Shown: one piece after another, positions 1-13,800 of the stretch
Layout of the letters: every line of letters starts with the position of its first letter
How positions within the stretch are numbered: the stretch's first letter is position 1
Assembly (NCBI GenBank): GCA_933228895.1
Contig: OW121853.1
Location: forward strand, 126,500,133-126,564,132
Origin: Platycnemis pennipes
Lineage: Eukaryota; Arthropoda; Insecta; Odonata; Platycnemididae
DNA: 64,000 bases
Reading direction: 5' to 3'
Notes under the pieces: model-generated
Told to the model about the DNA's origin: nothing
The model's input: the letters and a program-made list of their open reading frames with translations, nothing else
Databases searched by the model: none
Made by a program: the position numbers and the translations under genes

Positions 1-545
1 TGTGGTCAGGGATGCTTGCAAGTCCTTTCGATTTTCTGCTACTACTGCAATGTCATCAGCAAACCTTAGCATGTTTATTTCTTCACCATTCACCTTGATG
101 CCCCTAATACCAATTTCCTCTGCATCACTTATTGCTTCTTCCAGGTGTATATTGAATAATGCTCGGGAGGTATCGAATCCTTGTCTGACTCCTTTATTTA
201 TTTTGGCTTCTATCTTCCTTTCGGCTTTCATTCGCATTGTGGTGACCTGGTTCTTGTAGAGGCTATAGATTATTCTCCTATCCTTGTAGTCTATTCCAAT
301 TGCTTCCAGTATCTTAAACATCTTGTTCCATTCGACGTTGTCAAAGCCCTTTTCCAAGTCCATGAATGCCACATACAATGGCTTGTTTACATGTATCATT
401 TTCTCAGCCAGTATGTTTAAGCTGAGTATTGCCTACCTAGCTCCTCGGTTTTTTCTGAATCTGAATTGATTTTCCGAAAGATTCCCTTCGATCTTTCCTT
501 CCATTCTTCTGTTAATTATCCTAGTGAGTATTTTTGATGTGTGTG
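1..545 (-). mobile_element. RTE-type LINE fragment, reverse transcriptase palm; runs off left edge
   Basis: The minus strand encodes a broken reverse transcriptase: ENQFRFRKNRG, then FMDLEKGFDNVEW, SLYKNQVTTMR, a GVRQG motif and [18 protein letters not shown] with the FADD catalytic box. At least one in-frame stop interrupts it. The sequence is related to, but distinct from, the LINE copies at 7695 and 33146. The insertion lies beside the Tigger remnant at 800-1370. Confidence 0.8.
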
Positions 546-799
546 ACACCAGGCTCAACAACACTTAAATCATCCTCTGATTATTACTCATGTAGTACCT
601 CTTCATACAAATCTTGGATTTGCACTATTTTTCAAAATGGTAAAATTTACCAAATTTGTAGCAAACATTACCCAACACTGGACACTCACCAACCATACTT
701 GTGTCTTCAACCACAATCATTTACAATTGGCCTTAGCCTTGGTGAGGCCACTCTTTGTGCTTCATCACATTTCAGAATCATCACAATATCCTCCTTGGC

Positions 800-1370
800 A
801 TAAAAATCATCAAGAAAACCTGAGAGGGATGTGCCCTTGTGGTACATGACCTCTGCCTGGAAAAATCTTTGGCCTGAATCTGTTTCTGCAAGGAGCTTTG
901 AAGGCTTTGAGGAACTTTTGTTTATGACATCTGGGCAATTGTTTGGAAGTTAGCGATGATTGGACAAGTTAGTAGACAATCACAGGATGGAGCTGACAAT
1001 AAAAGAGCTTCAGCGCTTCAACCAGCCGAAGCAGGAGAAAGAATTCACAGAGAACATTCCTGAAGGGGAGGATGAGGGAGATACTGGAATCATTCTTGCT
1101 GCTCAAACCAAGGATCTTCTCTGCATGTGATCAAAACTCGAGTCAGTTGTCAAGAAGTGGCACCCTAGTAAAGCCCTTGCTAGCAGGTGTATAAACGATA
1201 ACATTATTGAGCATGTCAGAAAAGTTAAAAACTGTTGATGACATCAGATTACTTTCGAACATTAGTGCCCAGAAGAAAACATGAGCAACGACCATAAGAC
1301 CTGTTCCCATGGGGGGACATGCAAAGGCAAAGAATGCAGATACCAGAACCATCAGGAACAAAGGTAACTG
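800..1370 (+). pseudogene. Tigger/pogo transposase C-terminal remnant
   Basis: Across frames the plus strand reads AWKNLWPESV, MELTIKELQRFNQPKQEKEF, an acidic linker and KWHPSKALASRCINDNII. This is the C-terminal layout of Tigger/jerky-like transposases (WKKLWPES, ELT.EEL, acidic stretch, KYHP-KA). Stops and frameshifts show it is dead. The catalytic DDE part is not seen. Confidence 0.65.
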
Positions 1371-1478
1371 ACATTATGATATATATTTATTCTCTCACCC
1401 TTTGTGTTTGTTTCTCTTTGTAAACCGTGTTAATACAATCCACAGAGACATTAATTGACTAACTTTACAAGGAAAAAG

Positions 1479-1730
1479 GGGTAGTGGTAGCCTAGTGGGT
1501 ATAGTGCTGAGCCACTGACCAGAGGGTCCCGGGTTCAAATCCTGGGCAAAAGCCTTTCTGTACGTCCTCACCTAAAATCCTCATGATTTGATTTTCGGGA
1601 TGTCAGAACTTCATAGGAAATTGCAGGTGGCCCAGGGAAAGGAACTGGCCCCCCTTCCCTGAATGTGTGAATTTCACATGCCATTGCCTCCTCACCCATC
1701 AAAAACCAACCTTCTGGTTGAACACAACTT
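1479..1730 (+). repeat. tRNA-derived SINE, near full length
   Basis: A-box-like GTGGTAGCCTAGTGGGTA and B-box GGGTTCAAATCC form a tRNA-like head. A body shared with 45702-45880 (AACTGGCCCCC, TGTGTGAATTTCACATGCC) follows, then a tail CCAACCTTCTGGTTGAACA that also occurs at 43428 and 22072. This is the reference copy in the window for the family. Confidence 0.75.
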
Positions 1731-4649
1731 TTACAGATGAAAACAAGCGTAAAGGGCAAGAGAAGAAATATATGGGACTGATGATGAATATGGGACTTTG
1801 GAGAATGATGGGGCCAGGGGGAGAAGACATCCCTTCCCTGTTAAATTATCCATTAAAATCCAACTCCCTAAGAACAAGGTTAGGGCTGAAAGGGTTTTTC
1901 CAAAAAAAAAAATTGGCATGAAATTTGATATTCCAAACTATCTATTTTTTGGTCCCATGAACTGCGTAATAATAAAATTCTACTGTAATAGGTAACTCAC
2001 ACTCGGATCAAAGATCTCTTGCCTCCTCCAACTTCTACATGCCCCATCATAATTTCTTTTTAAGATTAATACAACTTTGTATTGTTTCAATTTAATCAAT
2101 TCAAATCCTCATCCAAATTTAATTAATTGGCAGTATTTTACCTTAAACTATAGTTCATTTACTGTTGAAACCATTTTGAAAATTTAAGTTTGCGTGACCC
2201 ATATTCAAATTAATCCAGTGTCTTCTATATAAGGGGAAAATATGTCTTGGGACTCAAATAGTGTCCTGGAACTGATTTTGGAAAGTTTGGATTCCCCCAA
2301 CCTGAATATAATGTTATAAGAATAAGGATTAACAGTTTTCTATCACGGAATTGAGATGTCAATTAAAATTTTTCATAAAATATTCTCTTCCTTAAAACCC
2401 TAATTCAACAGACGATGTCTGGCAACAACAGTACTTAACATGAGTGGACTTCAGCTGCATGCAATGCACCAGCACTTGACACCTCATCATTGAGTGAATT
2501 GCACATGGTTCAGGACGAGGGAAAAAAAATTACACATTGTGATCATACTTATTCTGGGAGAGTACAAGGTTTTCTACACCACACAAAACAACATTTTTCT
2601 GAGCATAGTCTCATGAAACAAACAATGGAGTGCTTTGACCATATTATTTATTATACAATAACAATCACCAGAACATGAACACACAACTGTGGGTAACATT
2701 AGTTCTCTGACTGCCTTGTTGCACTGGATGGCAATCACAGCACTGCTGGCTAATGGAAGTGTCACTATTGAAGTACGTCGACCTCAACATGGCAGAGGAT
2801 TCCACATATGGGTAATGGCTGCACAGCTCAGTCCATTTTGCTCACAGAGAGACATGATGGAAATCTATTTATGCTCCAGGAGATCAACTGATTGAAAGCT
2901 GACCAAGAGCACATATATTTGCTGATGAAAGTGTCTCTCACAGTAAAGGCAGGTTCACAGGTAATTATGGCTTGAGGAGTATTGCAGTTCAATTCAGTTC
3001 CGTTCTCAAGTCTAGACTGATGCCTTCAACAACAACCTTGCTACCAGCAGTGAACTCTCCAGGTAACCTTGACATGTGGCTCTAAAAGAAATATGGAAAG
3101 ATGATATTATCAGAGAGAGATAGTGTTACACGTGGACAGTGGGACAGGTCACGGTTTTCAAAAAGAATAAGATAATAATAAATAGGGACCAGGATTAATG
3201 TACATCATTGCTTTGATTTTAAAGGAATCATAAGTGTTTATACCACAACAACAATCATTCACAATTTTGTCTGCAAATCCATACAATGCTCACATATCAA
3301 AAGAAGGAACATTACACAACTCCACTGTAGAGATCTCTGTCTCAGATTTTTCCTTTGGGGAATGGGTAGTGAAAATGTATGATTTAAACATATGTTCAGA
3401 TTTTTCAAGAATACACACTGATATTTATACACTCAAGAATCGTCAACTATATAGTTTATAAACACAATTTGATGACAGATAATTCACTGTGTTCATTAAA
3501 AAAACTGATGTTTTCCCCACAGATTTCTACAACCGCATCCAATTTTCATTTCCATTAGCATGGAATATGGGGAAGGACAGAAAATTGCCTCAACATGAAC
3601 CTTTTTTTCCAACGTCTAACGATGGCATAGCTTATGAACTGAGAATACAGTCACATACAGGTGACATAACATTTGGTTTAAAGATTCAAACAGTGCATTG
3701 TGTAACTTCCTGGCATTGTTTAGATTAAGCCACAGAGGAATTTTTGTTAGAAGATACAGATGAATCAGTGTTTGACCATCACTATCTGAGGAGTGAATTT
3801 TTCTCTTGAATTCCAATTAACTAAACTATGCACCACTAAGCCAAGAATCTTTCTGGCATAACTCGTGAATATGAGGTGAAGCCCTTTGGGTGTTCCCAGA
3901 GGAAAGCTCAATAGGATTACACCTGAATTATTCTTCGGGTTAACGCCAGTTCTATTGAAACAAATTTTACCAAATTTCTTCAGCATGCAGTCCTAAAGAG
4001 CAGATATAATCATCACTTGAGATTAGCTCATGTGAAAAATCATACCCTGACGCTGATCTGATGGACCATATTTTTTCATGGAATACACCATGAAGTACCT
4101 ACATAGATACTCCATGATGACATGCACCTAATGTATAACACAAACACGCACACCAAACATATTTGTTTTGAATCTCAATTTAACAAATACCAATGCAAAC
4201 ACGCCAGCTGCATACCAATCAGAATCAAACAGAACAGACAGAATAAAACAGAAATTGACAAAATATAATTTTATCAGAACATCAAGAGGCTGGCACGAAA
4301 ATCTGTTCTTCTTTAACACACATTATTCACAACATGCAAATTATTTATCAAAGATTACCTTAATGAATGATTTCAAGATAAGGGTGAATGTTGGCAAGCA
4401 ATGGCTTAAACAAAACTTAGAAATTGTGACTAAGGTGATTCTGACTTATCCACATAAAATAGTAACATTCCACTTTGTTTTCAACGGACTGCTTGAGAGG
4501 TAATTTTGTGACATTTCATGCTCAGCAGCGTCAAAATAACAAGATTTTGCCCCTTCGCCAAATAATCCTAACACTATAATTCCATTGGTTCAAAGGAAGG
4601 ACACTGATACACAGTAGAGATGAAACTATACACGACAGACTCATATGAA
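1731..4649. other. Unassigned sequence downstream of TASP1
   Basis: About 2.9 kb past the TASP1 stop. It should contain the TASP1 3' UTR at its right end. The open frames here are short, without recognisable motifs, and I do not support any as genes. Confidence 0.4.
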
Positions 4650-4828
4650 TCAAGGCAGACCGCTTACCATGGGTTTACTTTCACGAGCAGCCACCATGTA
4701 GCCGATGCACATTGATTTGGTCGAGTGGGCCCACAAGAACTCCATTTGCTCCGAGGGCCCTGTGCCTCGGAGGATTATGGCACCTGCCAGCCGTTCTGGC
4801 TCATCAACCACTGCCAGCATAGGTGATC
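4650..4828 (-). CDS. TASP1: TASP1 exon 9 (stop)
   Basis: 179 bp from a CTGTCTCAG acceptor to a TGA at 4652-4650. It encodes EFLWAHSTKSMCIGYM, the most conserved C-terminal block (human EFLWSHTTESMCVGYM), and ends ...VSGLP, resembling human ...ISRLP. A GTAAGC donor-like site lies just before VSGLP, so an alternative terminal exon further left is possible. Confidence 0.9.
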
Positions 4829-7800
4829 CTGAGACAGGACACAACAAAAAAGTGTGTGAGCCAACAATTAACACATTAATGCCAGACAGTCCACGTACAT
4901 ACATATCTGTCACGCCCCTCCCAACACTGCAATAAGCAGGGACATGATCCCATGGAAATTCCTGCAGGTCCAACGGCAATGCCCACATTGTTAAAGCAAA
5001 ATCTGATTCACCTATTCGAATCTCAGTTCTCAGTCCCAACATTATAAAGTTACTCATGTTTATCAATGAAGGATGACATTCATATTTTTTTAGGCACTCC
5101 TTGTCTGAGTAAGATGCTGTTGACAAATACTGTAAAAACCAATGTACCATGCACACCCTTTTTCCCAGAAATCGTAGCTGAAGAAGAGGGTGTGCACCTT
5201 ACACGAGATCCTTATCCCTTCCCAAGAGTCCCTCAAGGGTATAGCTGGACCCCTAGTACCTTAGCATGAGTCAGTAGGGGGAGTGTATTGTTTGCTTGCT
5301 TACTGTTCAAGACCATCACTAACTTCCACCTGACCCATCAAAATCGAAAACATCCTTTCACCAGACTTGGCTTCATACTTGCCTGGCTTCCAGAGGCTAC
5401 ATTGTTAATTTTTTTAGTATTATTTCGAAAGTCTAAATATATCTCTTTGTCATTCCTAAAATAAATAAGTGCAAAATGTTGTTATCTTTCAGTTGCAAGT
5501 GAAATACTACAAGTGATTAAAGACTCTGAAGAAATAGGAAATTGTGCTGCAGGACGAAAGTATGATGTCCCAGAATCGTGCATATGGAATTGCTGAAAGA
5601 ACATGGTTGCAGTACTCCATACTAATAGGAACAGTAAGAGCTTTTAGGGGAAAATCTGCCAGTTATCCCATCATAGAACAACGCCTGTCCGAGTACATAA
5701 GGGATAGATTTTGGTGCAGTTTTACAACTAAAGATGTTTTGTCAGCGTTCAAAAAGTTTCAATCATTTTTACCTGGCATACACTTAAAAATTGCACTTCA
5801 CGGTATAGCATTCACCAAGAACTTTCTTGCTATTGTTCATCGTCATATGCCAAATCTATTGGTGGCATAGTTGCAACGGTAGTCTTTGGTACTGGATGGA
5901 AGTTCTCAGGTACCCAAAACTTCGTGCCATGAGAATGATGGAAGCCCCCAATTTTACTTTATGTTTAGGCTTTTAAAAGCAGGGTATGCATCTTACAAGG
6001 GTGTGCATGGTACATGAATTTATATGGTATATTACATGCTTAATATCAATTACTAGTATGATAAAATTGTAAGGATAACTTTGATTTATAGGAATAGTAA
6101 AAAATAAAGTATGATAACAATCAGACAAAAAATACATTCAGTTGTAAACACAACTTCCCAACAATGACTCAAAAAACAGTGTTAATATTTAACTCGGCGG
6201 TACTCAAGCGAGATGATCTGGGCACCTCAGCTTATGTTTTTTGATTTTATTCCTTCAGTGTTTCTTTCACTCACCTCTCCTTTTTAATTTCTGGATTGGA
6301 ATACATTTATGTCCTTTAGTCATCTAGGATCTTGGGTTTTAGACACTTCTGTTGGATTTAATTTAATTTTTATATTGTCTGCACCATTCGTTTTCGTAAT
6401 CCAAAACCTTATATAATCATAAATTACATCTGGTCATCATATACTCGTCACTGAACTGGACTACTATGAGACTGTTGCATGTCCATATTGAAATCAAAAT
6501 AATAAGCCTTGTATTTCATTTACGGGGGCAGTGTGTAAACAACAAGTGTTGCAGTTACAATGGTACATCCTCTCTTTTGGCGATGGTCTTTCTGTTATCC
6601 TCATTCCTTTTTGACAGAGGTTTTATGGCATCATCTTTTAATACAACGCAACATAATGCATCATTTTCACCTCACCAAGTTTTGTGCCCGAGCACGTAGA
6701 GCTTGAGGTGGGTGCAAGATTCGTATAGTGTGAGAGAGTGAAATTCCTGTGGATTTTCATGTCGGCACTGTGGATTTCTCAGCATATGCTAATTATATGG
6801 TATAGTTTATTTGTTTTTGTCTTATTTTATTATTTCTCTGTTGCTTTTTCCTTTGCTGTCTTCTCATTTCACTTTTAATGGTCAAAAATTTCAGTTATCA
6901 GATTTTTCTTCTAGAGTTTGATGAGTCATCAGTGTCACTGCCCCTATTCGTAATTTGCATTGCATTTCATCTCCATAATATTTTAGAGATTTTTACGTTA
7001 CCTTCTATTTGTAAGTACAAATAGGAGGCATGCACTATTGATGTTTTCATCTTGTTACATTTATTATTATTATTATATTTAAACATTTATTCCAGCTTCC
7101 AACTCATCACATACCCAGCATGACAGTGAAGCGATTCTTTTCGTTACCTGTCCACCTTGTAATAAAAGACTTTTTCCCATCTTTTCCATGGCTTGTGCAT
7201 TTTTAGAGGAATCTGAGTAAGAATCCGATAATCATCTGTGATTTGTAAATCACTGTCATTTTACATTTGAATCCACCCTAGGCAGTCTGCTTTGAGGTAA
7301 ATTTCATCTACATTGGCTGGGCATTGCTGTGTTATGGAAAGGGATTAGCAAATATATAAGTATCTCATATTTACATAAAGGGAAGTGCCATTCAGATGAT
7401 ATGTTAAACATGCTCTTTGGATCTCAGTCCTTCATAGCTGCAAGCATTTTCATAATGTTGACACAAAAATATCAACTGTACAAACAGACTAGCAACTGGT
7501 CTCACTAGTAGTGTTGACAATGGCTTGCTCCACGTTTGAATAATTGTTCCAAGTATGAAGATATTTTCCAGCTCCAAACTTAGAGCCATTTTTTTCCATG
7601 TCCAGCTGCCCAACTAGGTTCATTGGGTGTTGAAGAGCATCCTATTATTCTTCACATAAACAAAGATTGGCATCATCGTTGCCATATTTTAATGCCAATT
7701 CGGTTTCAGGAAAAATAAGGGTACAAGAGAAGCAATATTGGCCCTTAGGCTCCTTATAGAGAAGAGAATGGAGAAGAACAAGCCAACGTTCATTGCATTA

Positions 7801-10800
7801 GTGGATGTAAAGAAGGCATTCGACAATGTGGATTGAGATTCGATGCTTGGAATTCTGAAGGGAATTGGAGTGTCCTACAATTACCAAAGAATTATCCACA
7901 GTCTGTATAAAAACCAAGTAGCTGTGATTAAATCTGGACCCAGCTGTGAAGAGGCAAGAATAAGGAAAGGAATGAGACAAGGCTGTGCACTGCCTCTTTA
8001 ATTTTTAAGGTTTACATTGAGAGAGCCATCAATGAAATCAAAGAGAAGTCTTCAAGAGTGACTATCCACAGAGAAAAAATAAGCATGCTGCGATTCGCTG
8101 ATGACATAGCACTCATAGCAGAGACAGAGAGGGATCTGAACAAGATTCTAATAACCATGGAAAGGACAATGGCTAGATATTAGCTGAAGATAAATAAGAA
8201 GAAGACTAAGATATTGGTGTGCAGCAAGAAAGAAGAGGCCAAAACCAATGTCAAACTAGGAAAACAAAAACTTGATGAGGTGAAAGAGTTCTGTTACCTA
8301 GGAAGCCGAGTAACCAACGACGGACGAAGCAAGAAAGAAATAGAAGAATAGCCCAGGCGAAGAGGGCATTCTATCAAAAGAAGAATCTACTCACAGCTGT
8401 AAATACAAGTGTAGAAGTAAGGAAGCAATTCATCAGAACATATATCTGGAGCATGTTTCTTTGCGGCAGTGAGGCATGGACGATGACAGCAGTGGAGAAG
8501 AAAAGGTAGAAGCATTTGAAATGTGGTGCTACAGGAGAATGATGAAGATGAAATGGATCGACCGAATAAGTAACGAGGAAGTCTTAAGAAGAGTGGGAGA
8601 AAACAGAAGTTTGCTAACAACTCTAAAAAGAAGAAGGGACAACTTAATCAGCCATATCTTGAGACACGATGAACTGATGAAGACAATCGTCCAGGGAAAA
8701 GTGAACGGGAAGAATGGAAAAGGCAGGCCTTGTATGAGATACATGGAACAGTCTGTGAGGGATGTAAAAGAGAATAATGACGTCACAATGAAAAGGTTGG
8801 CCGACAGCTATTAAAAAGTATTCAAAATTCAAAAGAAGGCAGTTCTACTTATTCTGTGGGCCAATTACTGAGCTCCATGTAGACCCCTTTTTCAGAAATT
8901 AAAAATATAGCCTTTACCCTGCATATACTATATCATATCTGCCATCTTTCACACAAGAGATAATTTAAGTGAATACAACTTAAATTCAGATGTTCACATC
9001 TAGGCAACTTGAAATCATCAAGGTCTATATCAACCCTACGTGAGCATAGCAATAGGTAGGGACATGACATTTTCGTGAAACGTTTTTTGTGACAGGATTC
9101 ACGAAATAAGCGACTTTAGGGTTTAATCACGAAATTAACGGTGTCTTCTTTGAAACGCGATTTTTTAAACGAAATTTGAGATATTTTGCAAATGCCGAAT
9201 TTTTGTAGCATGAAATATTTTCTTTAGTGATGGCCGGATCGAATCCGTCGATCTTTCATTTTTCTCGGTTCCGGATTCGGATCCAAAGACACGGAGTGAA
9301 ATCGGATCCGGATCGTAGATTTTAAATTTTCACGGCTTAGCGATCAGAGTGCCCAGTGAATGGAATGAGTGCGGTAGATATTGACAAGAAGAGGATGTGT
9401 AACTAAGGTCACATAATTAGATGAAAATGTTCCCGTGCAACTAGAAGCAAAATAAAGAAATATGACTTTTTCCCCCCCATTACCCCAGTATCGCGGGGAT
9501 TACTAGGGATCGTAGGGATTATACTTTTGTTGTTTAAATTAGATTTACAAATGTACCACTCATAAATTAAGAATGGTCGGTTCGGATCCAAAGATCCACG
9601 GGTCTTTCATTTAATTCGCTACTGAAATCATATCCGAGGACAGTAAAAATTCAGATCCGGATCGGAGATTTTAACATCTTGCGGCCTCGTGATCAATGCG
9701 CCCCACGGATGGAATGTACGTATGGTGGATACCAACAAGGAGAGGTTAAGTAATTCGGGTCACTAAATGAGAAGAAGATTTTTTCCGTGCCACAAACGAG
9801 GAAAACAAAATAAAAAATACTCGTCTTGACCTTTTTCTCCATAGGCCCGGATGTGCGAGAAAAAAATTAAACCGATTGTCATGCGGGTCGCCTACATTCG
9901 CCATATTTCCCGTTAACCTATGAGAGCGTAGTTGTTAAAAATGAGGGCCTGTGTACTGCCAGTCGCGAGTTCGATCCTTAACACTACCTAAGAATACAGC
10001 CGTGCTGTATTCCTAGGGTAATGCTAGTAGACAGTTAAAAAAAGTAGATTATCAGAAATTTCATGCCAAATTATAAGTCAAAAAAATAATTAAATTTGGC
10101 GAAAAGAAATGATTGGAAAAAATTTATATTACAGATTTAAATCGCGGAATCATTTCGTTAACTTTACAGTGTATTTTTGAATGACGCATTTGTAAATCTA
10201 GTTGAAGCGATAGAAATACAAAAAAGTCAGTATCCACACACAAAGGTTGGAAATGAAGGATGATAAAGTTTTTTATTCAATGGTTGAAAAAAAAAATTTT
10301 AAACAGCGTAAGAATCGAACTTCATTACCTGTCCACTACTCCACTCTGTTATTGTCGGCTTACCCGAGTTTGGAGAATGCATGCTCCCCATAAGTCATTC
10401 TATGAGTGCCTACTGTGTTTTTTATGTTGCGTAGGGTAGCTATAACTTCTGTATTGGATCTCAAATGTATGTGCTATTAACTGTTTGTTCACATTGGTAT
10501 GAAGTCTTTATTAATAATATTAAAAAAAAACCCTTCCTTTAAGACTCCTTTTTCCCAACATTAACCCTTTGCGGTCCAATTTTTTTTGTGGAATTCAAGT
10601 AGTAGCCGAAAGAAATACTATTTGCAAAATAGGTGAAAAGGCTTCATAAGGTACTAGAAGTTCACAAATGTGACATAAGATAGCAGCACCTTACATAAAA
10701 TGTGCATAATCGCAGCGCCATCTGATGTCGAGCTCAACTCGACGTTGGACCTGCTGCTAGAGCTAGGCCTATCGAGCCAGCCTCAACGTTGGACCGCAAA

Positions 10801-13800
10801 GGGTTAAACACAGCTTTCACCTTTTTAAAAAGATTTTATTTACCGTATTTGTCATTTTTAAACACAGCTTTTGATGATTTTTATTTACCATTTTTCGGTG
10901 TCCCTAGCAATAGGACCCAGCTTTAAAAAAAAAGACCAGAGTATGTGAAAAATTCTTCTACCCACAGTGTATTTAAGAACGATGTCAAGTCATTTCTCCT
11001 CTCTAAGCTATGTATATTATTCCATCAATAATTTTTTAACAGGAATAAGGTTTTGAAGTTGACTTGTGTTCTACTGGCAATTTTACTTTGCATGACTAGT
11101 ATTTTTATATGCCAGTTCCACTTTATCCTATGTCTTCTATTGTTCAATCTTAATCTTGCTGATGTACCTTTTTTATATTTTTCATTTCGATGTGCCTTAT
11201 ATCTATGACAAGAAATTGTACTGTGATCACTGGGAAAATAAAGTATATTATGATTATAAGGAGAATCCCAGAAACAGACATGTCAGGCTTTGTGCAATCC
11301 GACCCCGACAGGCAGTCCCTAAAATATGCTCAGATCACTGGCAGAGTTGAAGTGGATATACCCATTGTGTATTTACTAGTGACTATCAAGGCATTTGATG
11401 ACAAAATTAAGGGAAAATTCTTTGTAGAACATAAATATGTATCAGATTTGATCATTTACATGAAAGAAATAATTGCATAAGTACCAGTACTCAGTCATAA
11501 CTGAATCCATTAAAATATATAATTACTATTTTTGTTTTAAGGCTGTGGAAAAAGCATTGACCTGACCATAAAATACCATGTGATGGAAAAAGTTCTTACT
11601 AATACATGCATGTACTTCATACGTGACCAGGGAACCAGAAAACTGTTCATGCTCACTTAGGAATTTCTCCATAAATGTTGAGTGCACACGAACTGTGGCA
11701 CTGTCATCACAGCATTGAACCGCATGTGCCAACTCCCGTGCCAGCCCTGTGCGAATGAGGTATTCCCCACAGCCTGTTGTACATGCCGCAACAGATTCCC
11801 CAGCGGAACTGCTGATGGAATTTACGGCACTAGCATTCTCAGCCCAGCACCCTGCACCAAAAATGGCTGCCTGTGATCAAATGGAGAAGTAGATGACCTA
11901 TTAAAGTCACCCTCATCTGATTTCTCATTTAGAGTAAATCATGCAAAGTGACCTTATACAAGTATAAAGAAAATTTGCATAGGATAATTGTCACAACAAA
12001 AATATCACCAAATGTTCAATTCAAAATACAAGGTGCTTCAAGCCCAATCATCTCATCTACAAGATGAGTACAAAGATTCCACTCAATATCCTGAGTTATT
12101 TTGCCAATAACTGGTTACCGGTTACAGCTATCCATGATTACAATCTGGATGTTAAATTTATGTGGTGGTTACTGACACTTGTGAGTAAAAAAAGTATGCC
12201 AGATAGTGGACAGACATGGGATGTAAGAAGATGAACAGATACAAAGCAAAGAATAGCTCAAGGCAAGAAGAAGGCATTCATAAAGGGAAAAACAATTAAC
12301 AGAAAAAAGAATTATCATAAAAGAAACAGTATGTGAAAACATTCATGTGATGCTGTGAATTCTTCTCGGGTTTTCCACCGGGTTAAGTGTTCAGTTGCCC
12401 ACGGGCACACAAGCCCACAGGCAACTGAACACTTAACCCAGTGGAAAACCCGAGAAGAATTCACAGTATTAGTTCGCCGGGAAAGAACCAAGTCCTATAC
12501 ATTCATGTGATGTGTTGCGCTACATATATGGCTAGGAGACATGGATCATTGAATTGGCAGGGTTCCATGTCTACCTGTAACCATATATTTTGTAACCGAC
12601 ATCTCGTAAATGGTCATCTTGTCTCTGTGACATGTTGTAACCACGACAATTGGTGACCAGACAACTCATAACTTACTATTTCATAAATGAGAAAACTAGT
12701 ATTTGTTCATTTGGTAACCGGAAGTGCAGAAATCGACTGCTGGGGAGTATGAGAAATATTCATGTCCACATTAACAATGATGTGTGACATGAAATGTGTG
12801 GCTTCCATGCAGTGAGTATTATTTTAAACAATATAATTTTGATATAACTTTCTCACCATCAATGAAACAAAAGGATGTTAATGAAATGGGAATTTGACCT
12901 CGAAAACATGAGAAGAAAAACTGTTACAACATGGGAATTATGAGGGCCGTTCCTGTGCCGGCCGGCCCCACAGGGAGGCTGTACTCTGTTAACACTGCCA
13001 TATCTCAGGAGCTATTCGGGGTAGAGACAAACTGCTAACGGTATTCGATGCGGAATGATAAACCTTAGACAATGCAAGGACCTCACTAAGGCCTGCAGGC
13101 CGCACTGGTGAATGATTACTAGAGCCACATTCTTGAGGCTTCATATGAATTTGTTAGGAACATAATAGGAAGGAAAAGAACATGATGGAAGATCCAAGGG
13201 ACATATGCATATAGGTAAAACAGGATATGAAACACACTGCATAGGTGCAAGGGATGAAAGAACTTGGCAGGGGAGAGGGACCATGTCTCTCTTGCATAGC
13301 TCATCTACAGAATGCAAAGGACAGTCAGAAACACCCCTTGGTGAAGGGACGTGTCACACTGCACACACTGGAAGGTAACTCTGTTGACCCTCTTAATTCA
13401 GTCACTGCTGTTCATCTCTTCTCACCTGTCCCACCCGACCTGGATGCTTGAGGGCAATCCCCCCACTGGAGCATGCTGCACTGACCCTTCCCTCACTGTC
13501 CATGGCCACCACTCCTACAGTATCCAATCCGTTGTCCACATCGGAGCCCATGGACTGCAACTGTGAAAAGAAGACTCATTATCCATTCTATTTTCTCAAA
13601 GGGTTTAGAGTAACCATCAAGTTAGCGCATGAAACCTACCTTTTCTGCATCCATTTTGTTTCTGGGTGTTAGCAGCTTACGTTTATTGCGGCGATACTGC
13701 TTCCTAGATTTTTCTGTGCAAGAGAGACAGGATGCATAAGTGATGAATAAAAAGGACATCTAAGTAAGGCTATGATAGAAGCTATTATGAGACAACTGAA

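Noticed and set aside
4168..4503. 111-codon plus-strand open frame
   Set aside because: Low-complexity, Asn/Thr-rich reading of A+T-rich DNA without motif, splice context or codon pattern of a gene.
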